Assembly: GCA_021292165.1 (NCBI GenBank)
Contig: CM037879.1
Coordinates: forward strand, 24,845,817 to 24,909,816
Direction: 5' to 3'
DNA: 64,000 bases
DNA from: Shinisaurus crocodilurus
Lineage: Eukaryota; Chordata; Lepidosauria; Squamata; Shinisauridae
This document shows positions 11,491-22,707 of the stretch, piece by piece (position 1 is the stretch's first letter; each line of letters opens with the position of its first letter). The notes under the pieces are model-generated. The model was given only the letters and a program-made list of their open reading frames with translations. It made no database searches and was not told where the DNA came from. The translations under genes were made by a program, and so were the position numbers.

Positions 11491-13150
11491 TCAAGAGAGT
11501 TAAGCCCTGCTTTTATTCCGTTCCAAGTTATGTTCCTCCATCCCTTTCTTCCCTGCAGACTCCTTCCCGTTTCCCTTTATACTTTCTACAACAGCTGGAA
11601 TCCTCCTTAAGAGCGGGGAACCTAAAACTGCTCCAGCTGAGGCCTGACTGTCGCTCAGCAGCTCCTGGATATGATTTGGCATGAGATGCTTCTGCTCGTG
11701 CATCTGAAATGTCACTTTCCTTTTTGTTTTGTTTTTTCCTTTAGCAGCATCACCATCATGTTGGTGCTGAATTTAGTTGTGATTCACGATTACCTCCTTG
11801 ATCTTCTCCATGATTGCCAGCAGTGCTGCTGTCTAGCCCAGTGTCCCTTGTTTTGAATTCGTACATCTTATTCTCTCCCCACGCCCCTTAATTCTCTGTG
11901 TGATTCTTCCTTGAGTGAATACAGCTTTGAAAATAAACACGCTGATGACCCATTGACCACACTTGGTTGATATAGAAAGCGAAGGGGAGCCTTTCCCTTC
12001 CAGCACGCTTTCTCTCTTTCACCTCCAAGCTTTCAGGAAGCATAGAGGGGAAGGATCGATGCTGGTGGTGATCAAGTTCGAAACTGCTGTGTATGTTCCT
12101 TAGGTCCAGATTTGCCTCAGACCCCACCGCCCGCTGACCTCTAGCCCAGATGTCCCCAAAGCCACAGTTGTGCCTATGAAGAAGAAACATGTAAGTCTGG
12201 CTAGGGTAGTCAGGCTCTTAGCAAGATCACACTAAAAGTTTGTATTTAACTCCCCCCAAAATTTATCAGAGTGCCAGCTTTGGAAACGGTCTGCTTACAA
12301 GTGAGGATGATTTAACAAGACCAGCTGTGCACTGAACTGATGGCAGCTCTCAGCCCTCTGTGCCTTTGTTGCCATCAAAGCCTACCTTAATTGTTCTTCT
12401 CAGTACAAAAACGTTGGCGTGGAAGAAAGTAAGGGATAGTTCTCTTCCCCTTTAAGGGGAGAGGAGCAATCAAAGAAGAGGGAGCGCTCTGCTTCATTGC
12501 AGAAGCCGGAAGAGATGGAATTTTAATGTTAAGGAATTATTGTAACAGTGGAAGAAAAATTATTCTCCTGAGGAAGCTGCAGAAGACTGCATTATGTTTT
12601 GGAGAAAATACAATCCGCTGCTTGTAGGACTCATTTGTCATACAGTGGTGCAGAGTCTCCTTGCTTTATGAGCCCGTTTTAAGAGTGTCTTTACATAAAT
12701 TGCTTCATGATGGACCAAAAAATGGGAAGAAAAGATAATTAAAAAAGGGTTGTTTTCTAGATTTCCTCCCATCGGGTCCCACCTTCCGAGTTAATGGCGA
12801 AGGGTGGGATGCATGTTTTGACTCCAGCAGTTTCTCTGGAGGTGGTGTTCTGGCACTTGATCTGAAAAACAGAAAATTCTCCAACCCTTCCTCTCCCCTC
12901 CTGCCTCCCACACATATAGGCCTCCCACCCTTTGAAGCAGCCACTTGCAAAATGAAAAAAGCAGATAGTCCTAGCGGTACTTATCAGTGATGGAGGATGC
13001 GGTGGAAGAACTAATAAAAGGCATCTTCTTCTCCCCCTGCTCCCCCCCCCCCCACCGCTAAGCTTACTGAGCAACGCTGCTGCCCAGATGTGGCTCTGTA
13101 TAGGTAATAACAGTGTCTCAGAACCAGTGGGCATGATATAGAAACATAGG

Positions 13151-13220
13151 GCGGGTTCGCACATCATGCTAAGCCACCCTGCAAATAAGCCGCCGTTGGT
13201 TGGTTGTTCAACCTGCGGTA
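13151..13220. mobile_element. AACCCATGG-type MITE, left-end fragment
   Basis: GGGTTCGCACATCATGCTAA is the terminal motif of this family, followed by CCGTTGGTTGGTTGTTCAACC. The rest of the element is missing. Confidence 0.55.
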
Positions 13221-13224
13221 CCCG

Positions 13225-13556
13225 TGCGGTTCGGGAGGCAGAAAATTTGGCATCTTTTAAACGCCTCCTGAAAACGCACCTGTTCACCCAAGCTTTCCCT
13301 GGCCCGTAATTAAATCAACTACGCTGTCCCATTTTTACTGCTCCTGTACTGCTATGTATTTATTATTATTGTTATTGTAATTGTAATTGTATTGTAATTG
13401 TAATTATATTGTTTTTAAAATTATATTTTAAATGTGATTTTAATTGTGATTTTAATTGTGATTTATTATTTATATGGGAACCATTTATATATATATAGAT
13501 AGATAGATATTTAATATCTAGAGGTATATAAATAGTACAAATAAATAAATAAATAC
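13225..13556 (+). mobile_element. L2-like LINE 3' end
   Basis: In frame, CATCTTTTAAACGCCTCCTG and CACCTGTTCACCCAAGC resemble the C-terminal (K/R)TxLFxQA remnant of L2 ORF2. This is followed by (TTGTAA)n-type sequence, GAGGTATATAAATAG and an (AAAT)n tail. Confidence 0.65.
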
Positions 13557-13999
13557 TCCCGACAGATGATCAGGCTTGTTCTCCCCCTCATTCCTCCTCA
13601 GTCCTCTCGCTGGCTCCAGCATGTATCCCAGGCGCCTTTGCAGCGGAACTCCTCGTTGCCTCTGTCCCTACGTCCCGCACCCTTTCTGCAGTTGGTCCTG
13701 TTGAGGGAAACTCTGCCCCCCCTGCCGCCACGCCTCTGCTCGCCAAATGGAATTAATTTAATGAGCCCTTATGAACGTTTGCCAGGTTTTCTCCTATCCA
13801 GCATCAGTTTTGAGCTCTCCCTTCCTGTGTGGCTTTTTTTTGTTGTTGCATTCGTTGGATCTTAATTCCAAGTAAGGGTGCCTGGGCTCTGAAAGCCAGC
13901 CATTGTGGCAGCGGTAGTGGCGACTCGCATGAACCGTCTTGTGGCCTCTGCAATATGAGAATAATATGGTGGTAACAGCCTTACACTGTTGCTGTAAAG

Positions 14000-14340
14000 C
14001 GGGGGTGGGGAACTTGTTTTAGCCCGAGGGCCCAATTCAGTTTTGGAGAAGCTCTCAGGAGCCAGATTTCAGTGGTGGACTGGTCTGAAGGCAAAAGAAG
14101 CAGGGCCTAAATATCAAAAATTCCAGCATATTTCGCATAAAGCTCTTACTGACAGTACCTAAGCCTTGGGAGAGGCATTTCAACCTTTTAGAATGGAGGG
14201 GAAATGCACAAAAGCTGGGAAACTACCAAATGATCAGCAGTTGGGGGGGGGGGGAAGGAAGCAGGGCCAGGGCAAGGGGACCATCTGAGGAACCCAGGTG
14301 GGCCACATTTGGTCCCCAGGCTGGAGGTTTCCCATCCCTG
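14000..14340. mobile_element. Non-autonomous hAT element with 8-bp target duplication
   Basis: Ends CGGGGGTGGGGAACTTG and GAGGTTTCCCATCCCTG. Flanks ctgtaaag (13992-13999) and ttgtaaag (14341-14348), 7 of 8. Shares AGGCATTTCAACCTTTTAG and AAATGATCAGCAGTTGG with 58462-58797, 27416-27613 and 53110-53417. Ends 298 bp before exon 7. Confidence 0.85.
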
Positions 14341-14638
14341 TTGTAAAGGTTACTGAGACAATATGCTTTGAACCACCCTAATAGGTGTTGGTAGCAAAGA
14401 TGGTAGCATAGCAAAGTGGCTACAAGCTGTCGAGATCTTGGCTCTTCTCAGTGTGATTTTTCCGCCACCATTGGGGAATTGGCAGTTGGCGCAAGATAAA
14501 CCTCCTGCGCTGTGACGAAAAAGGCCGAGGGGAGTCAAAAACGTGTTGCAGTTAGCTCCCAAGGCCGTGAAAGCCCTGCATGCTTGAACTGATTCTCACC
14601 CCCACTTCCCTCTGTTTTTCAACTTGTCCCACTCACAG

Positions 14639-14835
14639 GCTAAACTTGGTGGAGTCCTTTGTGGAAGATGCAGAACTCAGGCAGACTCTTCAAGAAGATC
14701 TCCTCCGTCGCTTCCCGGACTTCAATCGGATAGCCAAGAAATTTCAGAAGAAAGCCACTCTGCAGGACTGCTACAAAATATACCAGGCTGTGAATCAAAT
14801 ACCTAAAGTGATACAGGTCCTGGAGAAAACTGACG
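14639..14835 (+). CDS. MSH2: MSH2 exon 7 (lever domain)
   Basis: Internal exon of MSH2, the subunit shared by MutSalpha (with MSH6) and MutSbeta (with MSH3), which recognises DNA mismatches in the nucleus. The reading is [16 protein letters not shown]..., then [16 protein letters not shown] and [13 protein letters not shown], which I recognise from human MSH2 from about residue 359. This part forms long helices of the lever domain. It has an AG acceptor at 14637-14638 and a GT donor at 14836. One base completes the previous codon and one base is left over. The length is 197 nt against 200 in human exon 7: one codon is missing just before LQDC, so the frame is kept. The previous exon (human exon 6) was not found upstream in the window. 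Confidence 0.97.
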
Positions 14836-15130
14836 GTAACATGCTTTTCCCTCCTGCTCTGAATCTGAGGTGGCCAGTCCCTTAAGCCTGGGAGTCAACA
14901 CACACTTGCTCCCAACTGCTGGAGGCCTGGTTCATTCGTGGGCTCCACGAGGGAGGACTCTTACAGTCTTTGTTTGTTTCCCCCCTCCTTTCAGAGCCTG
15001 AGTGGTGTATGCATGTCTGGAGGCTGGCAATCCAGGCTGGGGGTGTAAGAGGAGGAGGTTTTTGTCCTCCAGTATAAGGGTCATTCTTTATGTCTTGTTT
15101 TTCTTTTTTCTTTTCTAGTAAAGAAGATAA

Positions 15131-15253
15131 CTAAGGCTGCAATCCTATGCATGCGTAGACTGAAAAAAGTCCTACAGCTGCTAGCTGGCTGGAGGGATGC
15201 TAGGAGTTGTAGGACTCTTTTCTGTCTAAACAAGCATAGGATTGTGCCCTAAC
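15131..15253. mobile_element. MITE with GCAATCCTATGCA termini
   Basis: Left TGCAATCCTATGCATGC and right AAGCATAGGATTGTGC. The arms continue as GTCCTACAGCTGCTAG and CTAGGAGTTGTAGGAC. Same family as 3967-4080. Confidence 0.8.
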
Positions 15254-15254
15254 A

Positions 15255-15345
15255 GCACAATCCTAGGCATGTCTACTCATAAGTAAGTCCCACTGAGTTG
15301 AATGGGGCTTACTCCCAGGCAAGTGTGCATAGGATTGCAGAGTAA
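15255..15345. mobile_element. Small MITE with GCACAATCCTAGGCATG termini
   Basis: Ends GCACAATCCTAGGCATG and GTGTGCATAGGATTGC with AAGTAAGTCCCACTGAG and CTTACTCCCAGGC inside. It sits back to back with the MITE at 15131-15253. Confidence 0.75.
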
Positions 15346-15399
15346 GGGAGTGTAGGGACTACGGAAAACAAGAGCAAAGGATTCTGGTAGTTGAGTCAA

Positions 15400-15720
15400 T
15401 TTGGAATTCTCTCATAAAAATGGAGGCATACAACCTTCAAAACACAAAACAGTCAAAACAGCAGAAGCAATCAAAACTCAGTAACCTAATAAAACCAGCA
15501 GAAGGGCAAAACAAAACAGACAATTAAAAGCAGCTAATTGACGTGCTGAAAGGCCTGGGCAAATAAAAAGGTCTCTGCCTGGCACCAAATAACACAAAAT
15601 TGGGCTGCAGGTGAGCCTCTCTGAGAAGGGTATTCCAGATACGGGACACCACAACTGGGAAGACCCTGTCATGTGCCAGAGCATTTGAATGAATGGTCGA
15701 TATTGTTACCTTATGCCCTC
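15400..15720 (-). repeat. Dispersed repeat, LINE-like, unclassified
   Basis: A-rich part (AAAACAGTCAAAACAG), then GAAAGGCCTGGGCAAATAAA, GAGCCTCTCTGAGAAGGG, TATTCCAGATACGGGACACC and GGGAAGACCCTGTC. The same order of motifs as 6057, 19130 and 43001. Confidence 0.55.
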
Positions 15721-16235
15721 TTTCACATGTGCACGTGAACTCACATGTGTTCATGTGAAAACCAAAATATAGAGATCTTTCCCAGAGGTGTGGTGCACAC
15801 ACAGCACATCATGCCCTGTACTCCCAACAAATGGGGAAGATAGCTGGCATGGATGCAAGTCAGCCAAGCCTTGATTAATGACACTCATACTCTCTACCTC
15901 ATCCCTGTGCTGTGGATATCTCGTGTTGCTTTAGCTCTGTGTTTTGAAGTTTAAAATGTTTCCCTAACAGCATGAGTGCTGTCGTCCCGCCGCCCCCTCA
16001 ATATAATAAGTGTATCTTTGCAGTCTGGGCAATTTAAGGTTGGCATTTTTAGCCAGACTGTGAACATAAAGATCTGCCTTGCTCATTAAGTTAACAAAAG
16101 ATGAACTTTGCTGACCTCTGCAAATGTAGTCTTCTGATTCAAATGTGCCAGTAGCTGAGAAAATTAAATAGAAACTTCTGATAAAAGTCCCTCTTCTGTT
16201 TGGCAGCTTGTGAAATATGTTATAGGTATGGGTGT

Positions 16236-16800
16236 GTTGCTCAAGGGGCTGGAGCAACTCCCCTAAGAGGAAAGGTTACAGCAGCTGGGATTGTTTAGCT
16301 TAGAAAAAAGGCGAGTGAGGGGAGACATGACAGAGGTGTACAAAATTATGCATGGTGTGGAGAAAGTGGACAGGGAGACATTTTTCTCCCTCTCTCATAA
16401 TACTAGAACCCGGGGTCATCCCATGAAGCTGATTGGTGGGAGATTCAGGACAGATAAAAGGAAGGACTTCTTCACACAGCGCATAGTTAAACTATGGAAT
16501 TCACTTCCACAAGATGTAGTTATGGCCACCAATTTGGACAGCTTTAAAAGGGGATTGGACAAATTCATGGAGGAGAAGGCTATCAATGGCTACTAGTCCT
16601 GATTGGCTATATGCTTCCTCCAGTATCAGAGGCAGTATGCCTATGTACTCCAGTTGCTGGGGAACATTGGCAGGAGGGTGCTGTTGCACTCATGTCCTGC
16701 TTGTGGGAGATCCCATGGGCAGCTGATTGGCCGCTGTGTGAACAGAATGGTGGACTAGATGGACCCTTGGTCTGATTCAGCATGGCTCTTCTTATGTGTT
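16236..16800 (+). mobile_element. CR1-like LINE 3' end (ORF2 C-terminus)
   Basis: Codes [20 protein letters not shown], then [40 protein letters not shown] and [10 protein letters not shown], the C-terminal region of a CR1-group reverse transcriptase protein. The 3' end is GATTCAGCATGGCTCTTC followed by TTATG. Strongly 5' truncated. Nearly identical to 50975-51430. Confidence 0.85.
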
Positions 16801-17623
16801 TTTAAGTCATTTATACAGTGTTTGCCATTCTTGCCTGAAAACTGGATTTCACTGGTTGCTTTTTATAAAGCAGCACACTCAGATTTTTAGAGCGCATGTG
16901 TTTGTTTTTAAAACTCCAATGAAACAAACACAACACATGAAGCCACAGAGCCAGAAAGTGCATTACTTTCGACAACTGGGCTCTGTAAGAAAAATGTTGC
17001 CATGTGAAAGTGCTCTGGTTGAGGATGCCAGCCATGCTCTCTGCCAGGATACTCCATTCTAACCCCCCACCCCACCCATAGAAGTCAGTTCTGATTAGGA
17101 TGTTTTTGGTCCCTCTCTCATGGGTTATTTTCCTTAAAGATGTTATTTCTGCAAACTTTAGGGTTCCCACCAGCTTTCTGATACTTTCCTCTTGTGCTGT
17201 TTTGGCTACATAGGGATTGGTACTATCGGTACATTGGATTTATTTTGCACAACCAAAGAACCTCATTGGTTTGAACAAAAAGTTGTTTTTGTAACTCTCT
17301 GTAACTCTGTATTCTTGTAACTTGGGCAATTCTAGCCTTCCCATATTACATCCAACTGTTCTTAACATATGCAGTGAAATGTGATCCAAAATATGTGATG
17401 GTACACTCCTCCTGTTAGAAGTGTGTTGACTTGAACAGGAATGTATCTTTATTTAAATGGCCTGGTTCACACATAAAGCTAACCCATGGTGTGGATCATT
17501 GAATTCTGGGTTGTCATGTTATGTGAACTCAGCTGCGTTAAGCATGAGCCAACCAGAAAAAGAAACTGTTGTTTACTGTTGGGTTGTGAACTCTGGGTTG
17601 TTTAACCATGGGTTGTCATTATG

Positions 17624-17943
17624 ACTGGGTTTGCACAATCATGGAGGGAAAATAAGCCATGGTGACTTATTTTCCCTCCCCCTGTGTGCTGGTTGTGAGC
17701 CACCTAATTGGCATAATTACCTTCACCTGGCATGGGTTGTTGTGATATCCGAACCCAGTGAGTGCAGGTGGCTGGGGTGGTTTACAAACCAGCCTGAAAA
17801 CCATGGCTTGTTCCATTCACCCACCCTCACTGGATTTAGAAATCATGACAACCTGCCTCCGGTGAGGGTAATTATGTTAATTAGGCAGCTTGCAACCGGC
17901 ATGCGCGGGGAGGGAAAATAAGCCTCCATGATTGTGTGAATCA
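17624..17943. mobile_element. Nested MITE with GGAGGGAAAATAAGCC arms
   Basis: TTTGCACAATCATGGAGGG at the left and CCTCCATGATTGTGTGAATC at the right are inverted copies. Each end carries GGAGGGAAAATAAGCC in direct orientation beside its own inverse. Related to 5629-5972. Confidence 0.75.
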
Positions 17944-18049
17944 AGAACCATGGGTTGCTCATTAATTGTTTTGCCAGGCTTCAGAGGCAGTGGGCAAGAG
18001 TGGTAAAAAAAAAACCCCCACACCCATTCACTTTACATGCCAGTACTAC

Positions 18050-18213
18050 ATAGATTTCATAGATTATAGAGTTAGAAGGAGCCTACAAGGCTATCGAGTC
18101 CAACCCCCTGCTCAGTGCAGGAAACTAGAGAAGGGGTCTCCCATCCAAGTAATAACCAGGCCTGACCCTGCTTAGCTTTCCACACTCAGACAAGCTGAGC
18201 CAGCGTAAGCCAC
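18050..18213 (-). mobile_element. 5S rRNA-derived SINE, copy 1
   Basis: On the - strand: GGCTTACGCTGGCTCAGC, then the 5S A-box region AAAGCTAAGCAGGGTCAGG and C-box region ACTTGGATGGGAGACC, a short linker, and a CR1-like tail (GGTTGGACTCGATAGCCTT, CTCCTTCCAACTCTA). Inserted in the MITE at 17462-18402. It is not a functional 5S gene because the 5' half is reduced. Confidence 0.85.
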
Positions 18214-18584
18214 AGGCCTGTATCATTACAAAGGCATTTGTGATACAGGGAGGGAGCAGGCAAAGGAGGAAGGAAACAAGCACCCAAGGATTGAGAAAAC
18301 AGACCACAGTTTGTTCAATCGTCTGCCAGACAAACCCTGGGAAGGGCAACAAACCGTGGGTTAAATAAACCACAGGTTATCATTATGTGTGAACCAGACC
18401 ACTGTGATACCGTATGAGATGGAAGCAAAATGGTAGACAGCTCAGGAATCTGAGGAACCACGGGAGTGGTAAAAATTCTTTATATGCCTTGGACAGGATT
18501 ATACAGATGACTGGCTTGCCAAGTGTTTACATGTACGCACTGTGGTAAGTTACTGCTTGGTAAATTGTGATCTGTGTTCCACCA

Positions 18585-18896
18585 TCAATGGTTTCAAGAA
18601 AAGATTTGATAAATTTGTGGAAGATCTGTCAGTCAATTGCCAACTTGTTGGACAGTGCAGGATGGCTATCAATGGAGGAGAAGACTATCCTTATGGATGA
18701 TAAGGCTATCAATGGCTACTAGTCATGATGGCTGTATGTTTCCCCCACATTGGCCTGGGGAACCTGAGCGGGAGGGTGCTCTTGCACTCAAATCCTACTT
18801 GTGGGCTTCCCAGAGGCAGCTGGTTGGCCACTGTGGGAACAGAATGTTGACCTTTGATCTGATTCAGCATGGGTCTTCTTTCACTCTTAATTCTTA
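18585..18896 (+). mobile_element. CR1-like LINE 3' end abutting exon 8
   Basis: GGCTATCAATGGCTACTAG, CAGCTGGTTGGCCACTGTG, GAACAGAATGTTGACC and GATTCAGCATGGGTCTTC match the 3' UTR of the LINEs at 16236 and 50522. An internal duplication of the GGCTATCAATGG segment is visible. It ends about 25 bp before exon 8. Confidence 0.8.
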
Positions 18897-18920
18897 AGTG
18901 TGTACTTCGTGTTTTGGCAG

Positions 18921-19030
18921 GAAACCACAATATGCTAGTAGAAGCAGTGTTCACCAAGCCTCTTAAAGAGCTGCTCTCTGATTTCTCCAATTTCCAAAAG
19001 ATGATTGACGAAACTTTGGACATGAATACG
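18921..19030 (+). CDS. MSH2: MSH2 exon 8 (lever domain)
   Basis: Reads, after the shared Gly codon, [17 protein letters not shown] and then [16 protein letters not shown], colinear with the human lever-domain segment after exon 7. The length is 110 nt, identical to human exon 8. The acceptor is ttttggcag at 18912-18920 and the donor is gtaatg at 19031. Phase: two bases complete the exon 7 codon and the exon ends on a full codon. A LINE 3' end stops only about 25 bp before this exon (see findings), so its branch point and pyrimidine tract lie at the edge of transposon sequence. Confidence 0.96.
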
Positions 19031-19129
19031 GTAATGTAAAAGCAGAGTGATGCAGCTTGGTTCCGTCAGATACATGCTATGTAGATTGTAATGCTGGCAT
19101 TAGTATGCACAATTAATTCATATTTAAAA

Positions 19130-19560
19130 TGTTTAACCTGCCTTTCTAAAAATGGAAAGCTATTCACAGTCGAATATGCTAAAAACAGCCATATAGCAAA
19201 AAATGAAATCAAGCCACAACACAGTTTAATTAATTAATTTATTTATTATATTTATTAATCGCCCATCTGGCCGGTCACCCAGCCACCCAGTTTAAGATAA
19301 CTAAAATCTAGGAAGAGTGGAAGAATCAGAATGCAACAAATTCATTTAACTAGTCAGTGCCATATAGTGAATGAGCCATTTGCCTGGAAACTTAGGGGGA
19401 AAGATGGACAAAGTTGGAGGTTTTATTTAGGCAGGGAAGTTTATCGACTTGGCGCCATCACAGAGAAGGCCCTGATATGGGCAGCCACAGAACCCTTCCA
19501 GGTAGATGGAACATACAGTGGGGCCTCTCTAGAAAATCTGAGTGGTGTTGGAGGTTCATA
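19130..19560 (-). repeat. Dispersed repeat, LINE-like, unclassified
   Basis: A-rich left part, TTTATTTATTATATTTATTA and CGCCCATCTGGCCGGTCACC (an L2-type tail in reverse), then GGGCCTCTCTAG-type sequence and GAGAAGGCCCTGATATGGG. Family also at 15400 and 43001. Confidence 0.5.
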
Positions 19561-19874
19561 TGGGCAAAGACAATCCTGCAGTGAACTTGTATTGGCCAGT
19601 ACTGTGTCACTGTATTGACAGGACATATTGACATACCGATTCACATCATAGGCCTGGACAAAAGAAAAGGAACTAGAAGGCCATCAATCTTAAATCTCCT
19701 TCTCCAATCATCCATGGATCAAGTTTTGCATAATCCAGACCACCACTAGGGATTTGTGAGGAATCCAATAGGGGAAGTGAAAATCCAACAGATTCTCACA
19801 ATTCGGTCCCCCAGATTCTGGTTTGTCAGCCCCTCACTGGCGCCGACTCACTGTTGTGTGAGTCGAGCCAGCTT

Positions 19875-20082
19875 GCGGACTTCTGTCTCTCAAGGTGGGC
19901 TGCAATTTGCACATTAAAAAAAAAAAACTGCTAAAGAAATTTGCACAAATCAGACTAGCACAATTGCCATGAATTGGAAGCAGAAAACAATGTCATTCTA
20001 GTGTGATTTGTGCAAATTTCCTTAGTGTTTTTTTTTTTTTTTAATGTGCAAATCATGGCCCGTCTTAGAGACAGAAGTCCGC
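19875..20082. repeat. Long inverted repeat (GCGGACTTCTGTCTCT arms)
   Basis: Left arm 19875-19962 runs GCGGACTTCTGTCTCT to GAAATTTGCACAAATCAGAC. Right arm 19999-20082 is its inverse, ending AGAGACAGAAGTCCGC. The arms contain A- and T-homopolymers of 12-15 nt. The 36-nt spacer is unique. Confidence 0.85.
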
Positions 20083-21459
20083 AAACCCCGCCCTCCCAAC
20101 TCAGCCCACTTCTGATGTCCTCCACATGCCCCATACGTAGAATGAAGAACACCAAACCATGATGTAGACATACCCAAATAGCAATGCACAAATGAATAAT
20201 ACAATCACATTCTATAGGAAAGGCTATGGTGTGTGTGTGTGTATGTAAAATGGTGCAGGAGCGACAAGTGTTGGAGGGACTTCTCTTGTATAGATTTCCC
20301 CATTCACATCAGTGGAGGGGGAAGCTCTTGTATGGTGTATTGCCTTGTTCCATAGCAATTAATGGGAATGTTCTCATGGATGATGAAGCTCTGTGGGCAT
20401 GTCAGAGCTGCTGAGCCTGAAAGGTAATTATAATCGATGTGAGGATGGAGGATAGATCATGATAAAACTACGTCACATACCAGAAATATTATGCAGGTAC
20501 ATGTTGGAAGCAGGTGATAAAAAATCCAAAGGGGCAATGTTTATTTTTTCACCTGGGGTGCTTCATTCTCTCCACCACCGCTGCTGCCCCCCCCCCCCGC
20601 CATTTTTTAAAAGGGAAAAAACTCAAATGGGAAATCTAGAATTGGTAAAGAGACGAATATATTTATTCTAGTTGGAGCTGTAACTGCTGATACAGTTAGG
20701 GCTTTTTCCTCTACTTGCTTTCAGCACTAGCTTTCCTCCCCCGCCCCGGTTTCCCCTCCAAAGCTTCTAGTCACTTTGCTTCTTGATGTAAATGGTTGTT
20801 GACGCTCTTTCCCTTTTAAAGAAAAAAACAACAAAGTGGATATTTTTAATGAAGCCTCATAAAACATGCCGTGCTAGGTTTTGTTAGCTTTTTCAAATCC
20901 ATAGAAGTTAATTAAACCTGATGTTGGAGGGACAGTCGTGGTTGCTGGAACAGTAAACTTTCCGCAGTGCAGGAGATCAGAATCTCACATGTCAAGATTT
21001 TATGGACTTGCATTTTAGCGTTGAAAGCTGTAAGAATCTATCATTCTCCTCTTTAATAGAGTATGGTAAAGCCACAGGTTGCCATAGCAACCAAATTATA
21101 TTGTTGGCCTGGGCTGAGTAAACTTCCTGCTCATGGACGGAGGTTTAGAGAGCCGCAGATATGTTGCCTTATGTAACATCAACTTATTACTGTTATTGAT
21201 ATAGTGCCATTGGTGTACTTTACAGAGCAAGCAGCAAAAAAAAGAAGAAAAAAGGGGCCCTGGCTCCAGAAACTTATAATCTAAACTCTGACAGGGCTGG
21301 GGGAGAAACAGAAAGAGGGGAGATGTCTTTCTTTCTTTCTTTATTACATTTATATCCCGCCTTTCCTCCCAAGAAGCCCAGGGCAGTGTACATGATCCTC
21401 CTCTCCAGTTTATCCTCACAACAGCCCTGTGAAGTAGGTTAGGCAGAGAGACAATTACC

Positions 21460-22617
21460 CTGGTTCACATGACACGACAACCCACCATGGTTTTTTCCCC
21501 CAACAAGCCACCCAGAGAACCCATGGTGGGTTGGTGTGTCATTTGAACCTGGACGATTGTCTCCACTGTGGGTTGTGGGCAATGGCGAGCGAGCCACCTG
21601 GCAAGAGCAGAGACAAATCTCTTGCCAAGCCCCGCTGAGCCACAGCCAGTGCCAACCGCCTCACTGATGCTCAAGCGGGATGGTGGGGTGACCGTCATTG
21701 GCTCGCTGCCCGCCCCACCCGCTGTGATCCATTTGGAGAGGGACATATACATCCATGCCTGCATATGCCCCTGTGAAAAAAAAACATGGGGAGCCCTGTC
21801 AAAAAAACCCTTTTAAAAGGAACAGCAGTTTTGACAGCTAGCTGGCAAACCTCCGTGCTCCAGTAAAAGGGGTGGGCTGCACTTTTCCATCTTCTGGAGC
21901 ACCTAGAGTCTCAGGAATGGGTGGAAAAGTTGGGGGCACTGGGACCTGACTGGGGAATACAGAAAAACCCTGAGGATCCCAATGCAAAGGGGGGATAAAT
22001 CCTTCCACCCCCTTTTTGCGAGCAAAGATCTCTTGTGGATTTGCTTTGAATTGACAGCTCACCTTTTGACAGCTGTCAAGACAAAACAAAGTGCAAAAAA
22101 ACCCTATTGAGAGCCTCTTTGGGCCGATGTCCATGTTTGGTACCCCCCCCCCCAAGACATTACCCAGGTGAGGCTTTCCATTTTCACACCCATGGAAGTG
22201 CGCACACCTGTACCTCTGGAATTGCGCAGTTCCTGCTTTAAAAATAATAAATTTAATATACTATTTGCGTGCATTTGGGGCGCAATTAATTTTTTAAAAA
22301 TGGGATGGTGAACCACTGACAGTCCCTCTGATCTGCTGTTAGGGCACTTTGGAGGGGTTGTCAGTGGCTGTTAAAATGGAAATCGCAAAAAGCGATCTCG
22401 TGGTAAAAAAGGGAAGAAGAGCCATGGTGAGCCAAAACGGCTCCGGATTGTGGCAGGGAGAGTGGCTTGAACCACAAAGTCCCCTGGGATGCTGGCGGGC
22501 AAACCAAGGGGGAAGGAGGGGGGTGACAACCCATGATGAGCCCGTTTGTCTGTTGGGTTGCGAGTTGTTCCCGCAACCATCAATCCACCATGGGTTGGTG
22601 TGACGTGCAAACCTGCC
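21460..22617. mobile_element. AACCCATGG-type MITE nested in a SINE
   Basis: Ends CCTGGTTCACATGACACGAC and GTGTGACGTGCAAACCTG, with ACCCACCATGG and CCACCATGGGTTGG just inside. About 1.16 kb, so longer than its relatives; some interior sequence may be a further insertion. Flanks acaattac and ccaattga share CAATT. Confidence 0.7.
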
Positions 22618-22707
22618 AATTGACTGGCCCAAAGTCACTCAGTGAGTTTCATGGCTGAGTGGGGACTAGAACTCGGGTCTCCTGAGTCCCAGTCCAACCC
22701 TCTAACC

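Larger units (their letters stand above)
1..14638 (+). other. MSH2 intron 6, 3' part
   Basis: No exon of MSH2 or of another gene was recognised here. The motifs expected from human exon 6 (for example the QWIKQPL region) were not found in any frame, so the intron begins before the window. Contents are dispersed repeats listed separately. The stretches 1-1310, 2900-3960, 6430-7020, 7470-8130, 9320-10270, 11500-13150 and 13560-14000 hold no feature I can name. Confidence 0.8.
17462..18402. mobile_element. AACCCATGG-type MITE with two nested insertions
   Basis: Termini CTGGTTCACACATAAAGCTA and ATCATTATGTGTGAACCAG. The interior is the reverse of the element at 4454-4911, interrupted by a second MITE (17624-17943) and by a 5S-derived SINE (18050-18213). 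Removing both leaves an element colinear with the 4454 copy. Confidence 0.8.
14836..18920 (+). other. MSH2 intron 7
   Basis: 4085 bp between exons 7 and 8. Contains two adjacent small MITEs, a dispersed repeat on the - strand, two CR1-like LINE 3' ends and a MITE complex with two nested insertions. Nothing recognised in about 15730-16230 and 16810-17460. Confidence 0.9.

Noticed and set aside
12757..13287. 176-codon open frame on the - strand
   Set aside because: Low-complexity Gly/Arg/Pro composition over C- and G-rich runs, crossing into a MITE end at 13151. No domain recognised.
1..14638. Search for MSH2 exon 6 or earlier exons
   Set aside because: No frame shows the expected conserved lever or connector motifs, so these exons are outside the window.
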